45,314 nt of DNA from Betaproteobacteria bacterium (GTDB lineage: Bacteria > Pseudomonadota > Gammaproteobacteria > Burkholderiales > SG8-41): NCBI GenBank assembly GCA_016868015.1, contig VGIF01000008.1, forward strand, positions 1-45,314, in the 5' to 3' direction. Each line of letters begins with the position of its first letter. Positions within the stretch are counted from its first letter, which is position 1. Below are positions 37,199 to 45,314 of this stretch, piece after piece. The notes below the pieces were generated by a model. That model did not search any database. It worked only from the letters and a program-made list of their open reading frames with translations, and had not been told where the DNA came from. The position numbers and the translations under genes are program-made.

Positions 37199-37966
37199 TC
37201 ACCGCGCCATCAACTGCCGGCGCCACATCGCAAACATCAGTTCCCAATCGCGATTGGCCGCGGGCTTGTCGTGAATATCGCGGTCGGGCAGTGCGTAGCC
37301 GTGATGCGTGCCGGGATGAAACACCGAGTGGTATGTCACCGGCGCGCGCGTCATGGCCTGGCTAAGCGTTTCTATCGTGCCCGGCCCCACCCACGGGTCG
37401 TGCTCGGCGAAGCCGCAATAAAGCTCGCCCTGCGCTTTTAACGCGCTCAGGTGCGGCGAATCGTTGCCCTCCACCACCAGCCGCGTGCCGTGCAAGCTCG
37501 CCGACGCGCGAAAGCGCTCGGGAAAACTCCCCGCCACGCGCAACACATGGCGCCCGCCCATGCAATAACCGATGCAACCCATCGCACCCGCGCGCACCGG
37601 CTCGCCGCCGCTCAAACAATCGAGCAGCGCGCCGGTGTCATCCACCGCCATCGCATCGGAGAGCTTGAACATCGGTGCGCGCACGCGCGAGCGGCGTTCC
37701 TCGTCTAACGCATCCAGCGAAATCATGCGGCCGTTGGCATCGCGAAATTCGTGCCGCACGCGGCCCCAGCGGTAATATAAATCGGGCACCGCGCAGTAAT
37801 AGCCCACGGTGGCGATGCGCCGCGCGATATCGAACAGCTCCTCGCGCAAGCCCCACACGTCCATGTAAAGCACGATGGCGGGGAACGGCCCATCAGCCTG
37901 CGGGTGGGTGACAAAGGTTTCCATGGTGCCGTCGCGGGTCGCGACGTTGAGCGTGCGTTCTATCAT
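37199..37966 (-). CDS. Dienelactone hydrolase family protein
   Basis: FVTHPQADGPFPAIVLYMDVWGLREELFDIARRIATVGY, GAMGCIGYCMGGRHVLRVAG. Confidence 0.92.
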   Translation of the reverse strand: MIERTLNVATRDGTMETFVTHPQADGPFPAIVLYMDVWGLREELFDIARRIATVGYYCAVPDLYYRWGRVRHEFRDANGRMISLDALDEERRSRVRAPMFKLSDAMAVDDTGALLDCLSGGEPVRAGAMGCIGYCMGGRHVLRVAGSFPERFRASASLHGTRLVVEGNDSPHLSALKAQGELYCGFAEHDPWVGPGTIETLSQAMTRAPVTYHSVFHPGTHHGYALPDRDIHDKPAANRDWELMFAMWRRQLMAR

Positions 37967-38606
37967 GGTCTGTCTCCCGAAGGCGTTTGCGCCACGGCGA
38001 ATACGCCGCCGGCGCCATCAAGCTTGACTGCATGGTCTCCAGCAGCGCGCCGTGCTCGCGTAAAAACGCGCGCCACGCCGCGGTTTGCATGATGTCCGCG
38101 GGCTGTGCCGCCGCCGGATGCGCGCTTAAGTGCACCACCTCGTTCACATCACCGCTGTTGCCGGTCCACACCGCAATCGATGCCGCGCCTAGCGTTAGCG
38201 GCAATTCGTTTTGCAACAGCCTGGCGAACGGCTGCGTTTTGCCCGCGCGCGTGCGAAAAATCCGCAGCTGATACAAATGGCCGGGGGTTGCCGGCGGCGT
38301 GGGCGCGGCGAGCGGCGTCAACAAACGCGAGAACTGCCGTTGCATCAGCGGCTGCGAATGCGCAAGGTAGTCGTTGCGCCACCAATCGAGCGCCGCCAAT
38401 TTCGCGCGCAGCACTTCGCGTGTGGCGACACTTTCGTGCTCCCACAAGTTAAAAACGCCGTTCATCGCGCCGATTTCACACGACCAAAAACCGAGCAGCT
38501 TGCCATAATCGTTGCCGCGTCTGGGCACAGCGACTTTGCCCGCGTGATCGATGTAATCGTCGATCTTGCCCGGCGCGATTTGGTAAAACCGTAATTCGTG
38601 CAGCAT
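37893..38606 (-). CDS. NIPSNAP-family protein (C-terminus possibly frameshifted)
   Basis: MLHELRFYQIAPGKIDDYIDHAGKVAVP, LGFWSCEIGAMNGVFNLWEHES, second domain HLYQLRIFRTRAGK. Confidence 0.85.
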   Translation of the reverse strand: MLHELRFYQIAPGKIDDYIDHAGKVAVPRRGNDYGKLLGFWSCEIGAMNGVFNLWEHESVATREVLRAKLAALDWWRNDYLAHSQPLMQRQFSRLLTPLAAPTPPATPGHLYQLRIFRTRAGKTQPFARLLQNELPLTLGAASIAVWTGNSGDVNEVVHLSAHPAAAQPADIMQTAAWRAFLREHGALLETMQSSLMAPAAYSPWRKRLRETDHDRTHAQRRDPRRHHGNLCHPPAG

Positions 38607-38642
38607 GGGGTGGCTGTTGGCGTCTTAAAAAATAATCAATTA

Positions 38643-38655
38643 AATCAAACACTTA
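38643..38655 (+). repeat. Dispersed motif, copy 8
   Basis: cttaaaaaataatcaattAAATCAAACACTTA. Confidence 0.82.
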
Positions 38656-38728
38656 TGTTACATCACTCGAGGCGCGGCGCGAATGGCGCCGGGGCAACAC
38701 GCGCGCCGCAATCTGTGCGCGCCGCGCA

Positions 38729-40357
38729 CTAAGCCTTCGCCACGCGCGCCGGCCGCTCTTGCCACATCGGCTTTTGCGCCGCGGCGTTCCACCCGGCGAT
38801 GCGTCCGAACACGATGCACTCGGCCAGATTGCCGCCGCCCTGGTACACAAACTGAAACACCGAGGATATTTCGCCCGCGGTATAGAGCCGGGGGATGGGC
38901 TGGTCATCCCAGTCGAGCACTTCGCGCCGCGGGTTGGCGCGTATGCCGCCCTTGGTGTTGGGGCCGCCCGGATACAGCGGGATGGCGAAGTACGGCGGCG
39001 CGGTGAGCGCGCCCATGGTCTTGGGCTCAGCATTCCATTGCGCGTCTTTGCCGGCTTCGCAATATTGATTCCAGCGCGCGACTTGCGCTTCGAGCGTGGC
39101 GGCATCCATGTTCTGGCGGTTTTCCGGATGCGCGCGGATTTTCGCGGCCAGTTCGGCCAGCGTGTCGCCCTGCAAAATCCAGCCTTTGCGCAGTGCGTTT
39201 TGATTGCCGTGGTCCCAATCGATGCCGTTGTAGGCGGCCGCGCTGGCGCTCACGATGGCGCCGCCGTTCATGAGCCGGGTATCGAAAATCATCCACGACG
39301 GAATGCGCGGATATTCGAGCTTCTCGGTGTCGAACAGCATCGCCTCTTTCCAGAAGATGTAGCGGCTGGGGTCCTTGGTGATGCGCCGTTCGGCGGCATA
39401 ACGCCTGCCATAGTTGTCGACCACGATTTCGTGCGGTTTGCCCACGCTCGAGGTATTAAGCCCCAACTTGATGTCGTGGCGCCGCTCGGGGATCGCCATG
39501 ATCACGCGCCCGGCGACGCTGCCGGCCTTGGCCATCGCCGCGCCGACTTTTAATGCCATGCGAATCCCGTCGCCGGTGTTGGCGGGCGTGCCGTAAAACG
39601 CCCAGCCCTGATGGCCGGGGCCATCGAGGAAGGCCTTGCGCATTTTGACGTTGTATTCGTAACCGCCGCTGCAAATGATCACCGCGCGGCGCGCGTGATA
39701 GACGATGGTCGCGCCATTGCGCTCGGCGATCACACCGATGATTGCGCCGCTTTGCTCATCGACCATCAATGAGCGGGCGGCAGTGTCGTAGTGAATCGGA
39801 ATGTTGCGCGCCTCAAGCCCCGTCAACAAACAGGTGTGAAACGCCTCACCCGCCTCCTTGTCCTGCTTCGCCTCGCCGCTCACGCGCCCGGTTTCGCCCG
39901 CGACGTAGGCTTCGTCCTTGTAGGTGCTGCGAATGCACGCGTATTTCGCCTTGTCCGCGCCGGGAAAATGTTCGAACGCCGCGCCCAGGCTGACGAAGGT
40001 TTTGAACTGCGGGTCGAGGCTTTGCATGAAGGCCTGGTTGTGCGGCGCGTATTGAGCCCAGGCGTCGGCCAGCGCATCGGAGAATTCCGGCTGCGCGCCC
40101 TCGACCACTTGCGGCAGATTCTCCCCGCTGAACATGGCCTTGGCGTAGGCCTTGATCGACTGGTAATCGCCATCGGGCGCGGGGCTGTGAAAACCGCCGC
40201 CGCTCATGCGTGTGTTGGAGGCGTGGGTGGCCCGCGGCTGCTTTTCGAGAATGATCGACGGCACGTTTTTCTCATGCGCCGCGATCGCCGCGCATGCGCC
40301 GGCGCCGCCAAAGCCGATGATGACGATGTCGGTGTAGTGTTCCTGGGTGGGCTTCAT
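38729..40357 (-). CDS. FAD-dependent oxidoreductase, fumarate reductase/3-ketosteroid dehydrogenase-like
   Basis: DIVIIGFGGAGACAAIAAHEKNVPSIILEKQP, TKGGIRANPRREVLDWDDQPIPRLYTAGEISS. Confidence 0.9.
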   Translation of the reverse strand: MKPTQEHYTDIVIIGFGGAGACAAIAAHEKNVPSIILEKQPRATHASNTRMSGGGFHSPAPDGDYQSIKAYAKAMFSGENLPQVVEGAQPEFSDALADAWAQYAPHNQAFMQSLDPQFKTFVSLGAAFEHFPGADKAKYACIRSTYKDEAYVAGETGRVSGEAKQDKEAGEAFHTCLLTGLEARNIPIHYDTAARSLMVDEQSGAIIGVIAERNGATIVYHARRAVIICSGGYEYNVKMRKAFLDGPGHQGWAFYGTPANTGDGIRMALKVGAAMAKAGSVAGRVIMAIPERRHDIKLGLNTSSVGKPHEIVVDNYGRRYAAERRITKDPSRYIFWKEAMLFDTEKLEYPRIPSWMIFDTRLMNGGAIVSASAAAYNGIDWDHGNQNALRKGWILQGDTLAELAAKIRAHPENRQNMDAATLEAQVARWNQYCEAGKDAQWNAEPKTMGALTAPPYFAIPLYPGGPNTKGGIRANPRREVLDWDDQPIPRLYTAGEISSVFQFVYQGGGNLAECIVFGRIAGWNAAAQKPMWQERPARVAKA

Positions 40358-40706
40358 TTTTATTTACGGTTGGGTGAAACGGGCGGCACAAGACACAGCC
40401 GCGCGCCATCGGGCAGACTGGCGAGCGGGCTTGGTGATCGGGAATGTTGTGTTGAATGCCCGCGAGAAAAAGCTCAAAGCGTCAAGTTCACATTGCAAGA
40501 TTTTACCGGGCGTAAGCCCTGCAATGCGCCGATTAATTATGTTACAGGCAGCGGGTTTTTTCTAGCCGCTTAGTGGACCTTTAACCCGCACGTGAAACGG
40601 TTTACAGGCAGCGCCGGGGGGCGTAGGCTTGATCGTTAGCAGGTATTGCGGAATCAGTAGGTGAGTTCTTTTTCACTCAGTTCACTCAGCAGAGGGGGCT
40701 TCACTC

Positions 40707-41873
40707 ATGCAAATCAAGCACGGTCTGATCAGTTGTGATTCACACGCCCAGTTGGATAAAGATGCGTGGACCAAACGCATGTCCAAGGCGAAATTCGGTG
40801 ATGCGATTCCGCAGATCCGCGATACCACCAGTCGCGAGCACATGATCCATGCCTCGGATAAACCGGTGCAGCGCTGGTTTGTCAACGGCAAGGTGGTGGG
40901 CGAGCGCGGTACGGTGAATTGCCCCACCGCAATGGGTGACCCGATGCGCAAAACCTATCCGCAGCGCTGGGAGGAGGTGCCGGTGTTTGTCTACGATCCG
41001 GCCGAGCGCTTGAAGGCGCTGGACCGCGATGGCATCGATGCCGAAGTGCTGTTCCCCAACGACCCGGTGCAAAGCGCGGCTTTCTTGCAGGGCGACGCGG
41101 AATTCGAGCTCGCTTGCGTGCAAGCCTACAACGACGGGCTGGCGGAATACACGCAGGTGAGCGACCGTTATATTCCGCTGGCGCTGATCCCCTATATGAG
41201 TGACATCGACGCCGCGGTGAAGGAAACCGAGCGCGCCGTCAAGAACGGCCATCGCGGCATCACCATGGTGGCCGAGCCCAGCATGGTGCGCAAACAATTC
41301 AAGCACTTTAACGACCCGTGGTGGGATCCGCTGTGGGCGTGCTGCCAAAGCCTTAACGTGCCGGTGCACTGGCATGCGGGCGCGGGCATCGCGCTGCGCG
41401 TGCCGCGCTGGAAGGGCTACACCGCCAACCAAGGCCAGGCGATGGGCCCGGCCGGCGGCTTCTCGGTGCAAGCGCAGTTCATTCCCAATCTGATTTTCTC
41501 TGGCGTGCTCGATCGTTACCCCAAACTCAATTGGGTGTGCGCGGAAACCGGCATCGGCTGGGTCAATTACATGCTGGAGACCTGCGATCACGAATGGGAG
41601 CGCCGCCACCTGTGGACGCAAGGCATCCTCACGCGGCCGAGCGAACTCTTCCAGCGCCAAATTTATGTCGATTTCTGGTACGAACGCGCGGGCATCGAGT
41701 TGCGCCACAAGATCGGCATGAAAAACATCATGTGGGAATCGGATTTCCCGCATTCCACCTCGACCTATCCCGAATCGCGCGCGTTTATCGACCGCACCTT
41801 GCAGGGTGTGCCCAAGGCCGAGCGCGACCAGTTGGCCTACGGCAACGCGATGCGCCTCTACAACCTCGCCTAA
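40707..41873 (+). CDS. Amidohydrolase 2 family protein
   Basis: LISCDSHAQLDKDAWTKRMSKAKFGDAIPQI, NVPVHWHAGAGIALR, NIMWESDFPHSTSTYPES. Confidence 0.92.
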   Translation: MQIKHGLISCDSHAQLDKDAWTKRMSKAKFGDAIPQIRDTTSREHMIHASDKPVQRWFVNGKVVGERGTVNCPTAMGDPMRKTYPQRWEEVPVFVYDPAERLKALDRDGIDAEVLFPNDPVQSAAFLQGDAEFELACVQAYNDGLAEYTQVSDRYIPLALIPYMSDIDAAVKETERAVKNGHRGITMVAEPSMVRKQFKHFNDPWWDPLWACCQSLNVPVHWHAGAGIALRVPRWKGYTANQGQAMGPAGGFSVQAQFIPNLIFSGVLDRYPKLNWVCAETGIGWVNYMLETCDHEWERRHLWTQGILTRPSELFQRQIYVDFWYERAGIELRHKIGMKNIMWESDFPHSTSTYPESRAFIDRTLQGVPKAERDQLAYGNAMRLYNLA

Positions 41874-41896
41874 ACACGTTAAGGGATGAAGCTCAA

Positions 41897-43036
41897 ATGA
41901 CTCTCAAATACGGATTCATCAGCGCCGACGATCATGTGCAGGAGCACCCGCAGGTGTGGACCAAACGCATGTCCAAGGCGCAATGGGGCGATCGTATTCC
42001 GCACATCGAGCGCCAAAGCGACGGCAGCGAATGCTGGGTGGTGGATGGCAAAAAGATTGATCTTTCGGGCGTGGCAATCGCCGGCGCGGCGATGGCCGAC
42101 CGCGCGCGCGAACCACAGCGCTGGGCGGATGTGCCGAGCGTGGTGTCCTCGCCGCGCGAACGGTTGTTGGCGATGGATGCCGACGGCGTGGATTATTCGG
42201 TGCTGTATCCGTCGGTGGCGGGGCGCGCCGGCGAAACCTTCGGCCGTCTCACCGACCCGGCGTTGGAACTCGCCTGCGTGCAGGCCTACAACGACTGGCT
42301 GATCGAGGAATGGGCCTCGGTGAGCCCGCGCTTTATTCCGCAGTGCATTGTGCCGCTGGCCCCGGTGGATGCGATGGTGAAGGAAATCGAGCGCGCCGTC
42401 GCCAAGGGCCATCGCGGCGTGGTGTTGCCCTCGGTGCCGATGATGCTGCGCGACGTGCCGCATATTAACGAACCTGTGTACGACCCGGTATGGCAGACTT
42501 GCCAGTCGCTCAATGTGCCGGTGTGTTTCCACGCTGGCGCGAGCCGCGACATTCAGTTCCCGGCGTATTCGGGTTTCTCGCCTGAAATCGCTTCGGCGCT
42601 GGAGGCAATCACGCGGCCGGTGAGCACGGTGCTGGTGGTGGCGAACTTTTTGTTTGCGCAAATCCTCGATCGTTTTCCCAAGCTCAAGGTGGTGTTCGCC
42701 GAAACCACGCTGGCGTGGGCGGCGTATGAGTTGGAGCTGGCCGATCACCAATTCGAGCGCCAACGCCTGAACACGGAGGGCTACGACCTGACACCCTCGC
42801 AACTCTTCAAGCGCCAATGCCACTTTGTCGGCTGGTTCGACACCACCGGTTTGAAAACGCGGCAGCACATCGGGCTCGATAGCATTTTGTGGAGCACGAA
42901 TTTCCCGCAAAGCACGTCGACCTGGCCGGAAAGCCGCCGCGCCATCGCGCGCAGCTTTGAGGGCATTCCCGACAACGAACGCCACCAAGTGCTCGCGGGG
43001 AACGCGGCGAAGCTCTACAACGTGGCGGTGCACTGA
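41897..43036 (+). CDS. Amidohydrolase 2 family protein (tandem paralogue)
   Basis: MTLKYGFISADDHVQEHPQVWTKRMSKAQWGDRIPHIE, NVPVCFHAGASRD, SILWSTNFPQSTSTWPES. Confidence 0.92.
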   Translation: MTLKYGFISADDHVQEHPQVWTKRMSKAQWGDRIPHIERQSDGSECWVVDGKKIDLSGVAIAGAAMADRAREPQRWADVPSVVSSPRERLLAMDADGVDYSVLYPSVAGRAGETFGRLTDPALELACVQAYNDWLIEEWASVSPRFIPQCIVPLAPVDAMVKEIERAVAKGHRGVVLPSVPMMLRDVPHINEPVYDPVWQTCQSLNVPVCFHAGASRDIQFPAYSGFSPEIASALEAITRPVSTVLVVANFLFAQILDRFPKLKVVFAETTLAWAAYELELADHQFERQRLNTEGYDLTPSQLFKRQCHFVGWFDTTGLKTRQHIGLDSILWSTNFPQSTSTWPESRRAIARSFEGIPDNERHQVLAGNAAKLYNVAVH

Positions 43037-43093
43037 AGGCCGTGCGCGGCGCCGGGGCCGCTTCGCTTGATGGCGCGCGAGCAGGCACAAATA

Positions 43094-43120
43094 AAAAACC
43101 ACCCGCACGGGTGGTTTTTT
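43094..43120. terminator. Rho-independent terminator, possibly bidirectional
   Basis: aaaaaaccacccgcacgggtggtttttt between CDS end and the convergent tRNA-Glu. Confidence 0.85.
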
Positions 43121-43123
43121 ACG

Positions 43124-43199
43124 TGGCGTCCCCACGGGGATTCGAACCCCGGTTACCGCCGTGAAAGGGCGATGTCCTAGGCCTCTAGACGATGGGGAC
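43124..43199 (-). tRNA. tRNA-Glu (anticodon TTC)
   Basis: Reverse complement GTCCCCATCGTCTAGAGGCCTAGGACATCGCCCTTTCACGGCGGTAACCGGGGTTCGAATCCCCGTGGGGACGCCA folds as cloverleaf, CCA encoded. Confidence 0.96.
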
Positions 43200-43282
43200 T
43201 TCTAGGCGCGGTATTACGGATATTACGATTTGCTGCGTACAACGTGCTGCGTAAGATGTGCTGCGGTGATACGAGGTGAAGC

Positions 43283-43358
<76 letters not shown>

Positions 43359-43411
43359 ACAAAAGGCTGCGCAGTATACCGGAGGCGGCGCGCACTGTAA
43401 AGGCGAACGCT

Positions 43412-44809
43412 CTACGCGGGGAAAGCCCGCAGTTGCTTATCCAGACGCGCGAGCACTTCGTCCTTGCCGATCAATTCCAGCGTCACATCCACCGACGGCG
43501 TTTGCGTCTCGCCGGTGACCATGACGCGCAACGGCATGGCGAGCTGCGGCATCTTTATCTTGAATGCGCCAAGCACCGCTTTGACGCAGGCGCCGATGTG
43601 GGCGCGATTCCATTCGATACCGGCCAATTGTTCGCGCAACGCCAACAGCGCGGGCTTGATGTCGGCGCTGTAATGCGCGTGCTTTAACGCGTCACTGGGC
43701 TCCAGCGCGCGATAAAAATAAACCGCCGCGTCGGCCAACTCCTCGATCGTTGACACACGCTCCTTTAACAACGCCACCACGTCGGTCAGCGGCGCGCCGC
43801 GCGCGACATCGCAACCGTCGCGTTGCAAAAACGGTTGCGCCAACGCCGCCAGGCGCGCGTTATCGGCCTGCCTGATGTATTGCTGGTTGAGCCATTTGAG
43901 CTTGTCCAGATCAAAGCGCGCCGGCGAGCGGCTGATGTGTTCCAGATCGAACCATTGAACCAACTGCTCGCGGGTGAATTTTTCATCGTCGCCGTGCGAC
44001 CAACCCAGACGCGCCAGATAGTTCAGCAGCGCTTCGGGCAAAAATCCATCCTCGAAATACTGCATCACACTCACCGCGCCGTGGCGCTTGGAAAGCCGCT
44101 CCCCGTCCGCCCCCAGGATCATCGGCACGTGGCCAAAGTGCGGCAGCGGCTTGCCCAGGGCGCGGTAAATGTTGATCTGCCGCGGCGTGTTATTGACATG
44201 ATCGTCGCCGCGAATGACATGCGTGATCTGCATGTCGATATCGTCGACCACCACGCCAAAGTTGTAAGTGGGAATGCCATCGGCACGCAAAATCACCAGG
44301 TCGTCAAGCTCACCGTTGGCAATGGTGATCGGCCCCTTGACCAGATCATGCCAGGTGACTTCACCGCCATCCGGGTTGCGAAAACGAATCACCGGCTGGA
44401 CACCCGCGGGCGGCGTTTTGCCCTTGGCGTTTTCCGGGCGCCAACGTCCGTCGTAGCGCGGCTTTTCGTTGCGCGCACGCTGCTCATGGCGCAACGCATC
44501 GAGTTCCTCCGGTGTTGCGTAGCACGGATAAGCGTGGCCGGCGGCAATCAAGGCATCGGCCAGCGCGCGATAACGCGCAAGCCGCTGCATCTGAAAATAC
44601 GGCCCGTCGTGGTCCAAATCGAGCCAGCGCATTCCATCGAGGATCGCCCGCACCGATGCCTCGGTGGAGCGCTCGCGATCGGTATCTTCCACGCGCAAGA
44701 TAAACACGCCGCCGTGTTTTTTGGCGTAAGCCCAGCAGTAAAGCGCGGTGCGCGCCCCGCCGATGTGCAGATAACCGGTGGGACTGGGCGCAAAACGGGT
44801 GCGAATCAT
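43412..44809 (-). CDS. gltX: Glutamyl-tRNA synthetase
   Basis: [26 protein letters not shown] (HIGH) and [10 protein letters not shown] (KMSKS-like). Confidence 0.97.
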   Translation of the reverse strand: MIRTRFAPSPTGYLHIGGARTALYCWAYAKKHGGVFILRVEDTDRERSTEASVRAILDGMRWLDLDHDGPYFQMQRLARYRALADALIAAGHAYPCYATPEELDALRHEQRARNEKPRYDGRWRPENAKGKTPPAGVQPVIRFRNPDGGEVTWHDLVKGPITIANGELDDLVILRADGIPTYNFGVVVDDIDMQITHVIRGDDHVNNTPRQINIYRALGKPLPHFGHVPMILGADGERLSKRHGAVSVMQYFEDGFLPEALLNYLARLGWSHGDDEKFTREQLVQWFDLEHISRSPARFDLDKLKWLNQQYIRQADNARLAALAQPFLQRDGCDVARGAPLTDVVALLKERVSTIEELADAAVYFYRALEPSDALKHAHYSADIKPALLALREQLAGIEWNRAHIGACVKAVLGAFKIKMPQLAMPLRVMVTGETQTPSVDVTLELIGKDEVLARLDKQLRAFPA

Positions 44810-44908
44810 GATGATGCGTTATACGACGAATCAAAAAAGCGCGCATTCTACGCGATACCCCGCGATGCGCCAGGCATGCCCGTGCGCCACTTTCAAAAAC
44901 ATCAATAA

Positions 44909-44921
44909 AATCAAATACTTA
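44909..44921 (+). repeat. Dispersed AATCAAATACTTA motif, copy 9
   Basis: ttcaaaaacatcaataAAATCAAATACTTA upstream of gltX. Confidence 0.85.
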
Positions 44922-44952
44922 CAAAATTTCTTCGAAAATAAAAACTCAACAA

Positions 44953-44965
44953 AATCAAGGACTTA
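44953..44965 (+). repeat. Dispersed motif variant, copy 10
   Basis: gaaaataaaaactcaacaAAATCAAGGACTTA, 44 bp after copy 9. Confidence 0.72.
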
Positions 44966-45188
44966 GATACGATGCCGAAATGATGCCGGCGCGCCCGGCA
45001 GCGCTGAGAGGTTAGCGGGCGTAAGGCGCAGAAATTACGACCTGATCCGATTGATGGCGTCGGATCGCTGCCAGAAAAACCTGGGTGAGCCAAGGCGATG
45101 CCTTGCTACCGTTCCGGTTGTTCGACGTTCAAGGGCCGGTATCGGAGATGAACCGCCGCTCGCGGCGGCCACCCGCGGACGGCATCTC

Positions 45189-45314
45189 GGTAGAGTAGAG
45201 ATGTGGCGCGGTAGCAGTAGGTTTGGTTTGTCTGTTGCCGCCCCTTTCGTCTGGCGGTGCCCAAGGAACCTTGCCATAACCCCGTTTCCACATCCCCCTC
45301 ATCGAACCGGACGT
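45189..45314 (-). other. Possible 3' end of a group II intron (domain V 3' strand / domain VI) running off the window
   Basis: Minus strand begins ACGTCCGGTTCGATGAGGGGGATGTGGAAACGGGG...; CGTCCGGTTC resembles the 3' half of a bacterial domain V; no RT ORF in the window. Confidence 0.35.

Noticed and set aside
40740-41753. 337-aa minus ORF, and 41879-43135 minus 418-aa ORF
   Set aside because: Shadow ORFs of the two amidohydrolases; no domain signature.

Overview
The window is a GC-rich betaproteobacterial (Burkholderiales-like) chromosomal segment. Most of it is a patchwork of small-molecule catabolism genes: extradiol dioxygenase, ACMSD-like amidohydrolases, CoA-transferase, enoyl-CoA hydratase, cupin, LLM flavin oxidoreductase, two TPP enzymes, a D-aminoacylase with a DadA-like oxidase, an HcnABC/opine-oxidase-like triad, and four orphan Bug/TctC solute receptors. 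Housekeeping genes sit at the edges (cinA/yfaY-like at the left; gltX, tRNA-Glu and tRNA-Ala at the right), with nhaR/terC inside. The most notable unexplained signal is a dispersed, oriented, AT-rich element, consensus about 5'-(g)aTAAAAAta(n)ttaattAAATCAAATACTTA-3'. It occurs at ten or more intergenic positions on both strands. Its core fits the IHF consensus WATCAANNNNTTR, with an A-tract on the 5' side, but it also has a mostly conserved spacer (ATAC), so it looks like a repeat family rather than generic IHF sites. Second, several catabolic genes carry single lesions: frameshifts in the LLM oxidoreductase, in a DyP-partner gene and probably in NIPSNAP, plus in-frame TGA in CoA-transferase alpha and in an SDR. 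The 952-aa ORF at 33254-36112 is best read as two genes fused by a 1-nt deletion: a novel-looking duplicated-domain partner and a DyP-type peroxidase. Third, there are five distinct palindromic intergenic repeat families and a decayed RAYT/REP unit. No CRISPR array was seen.
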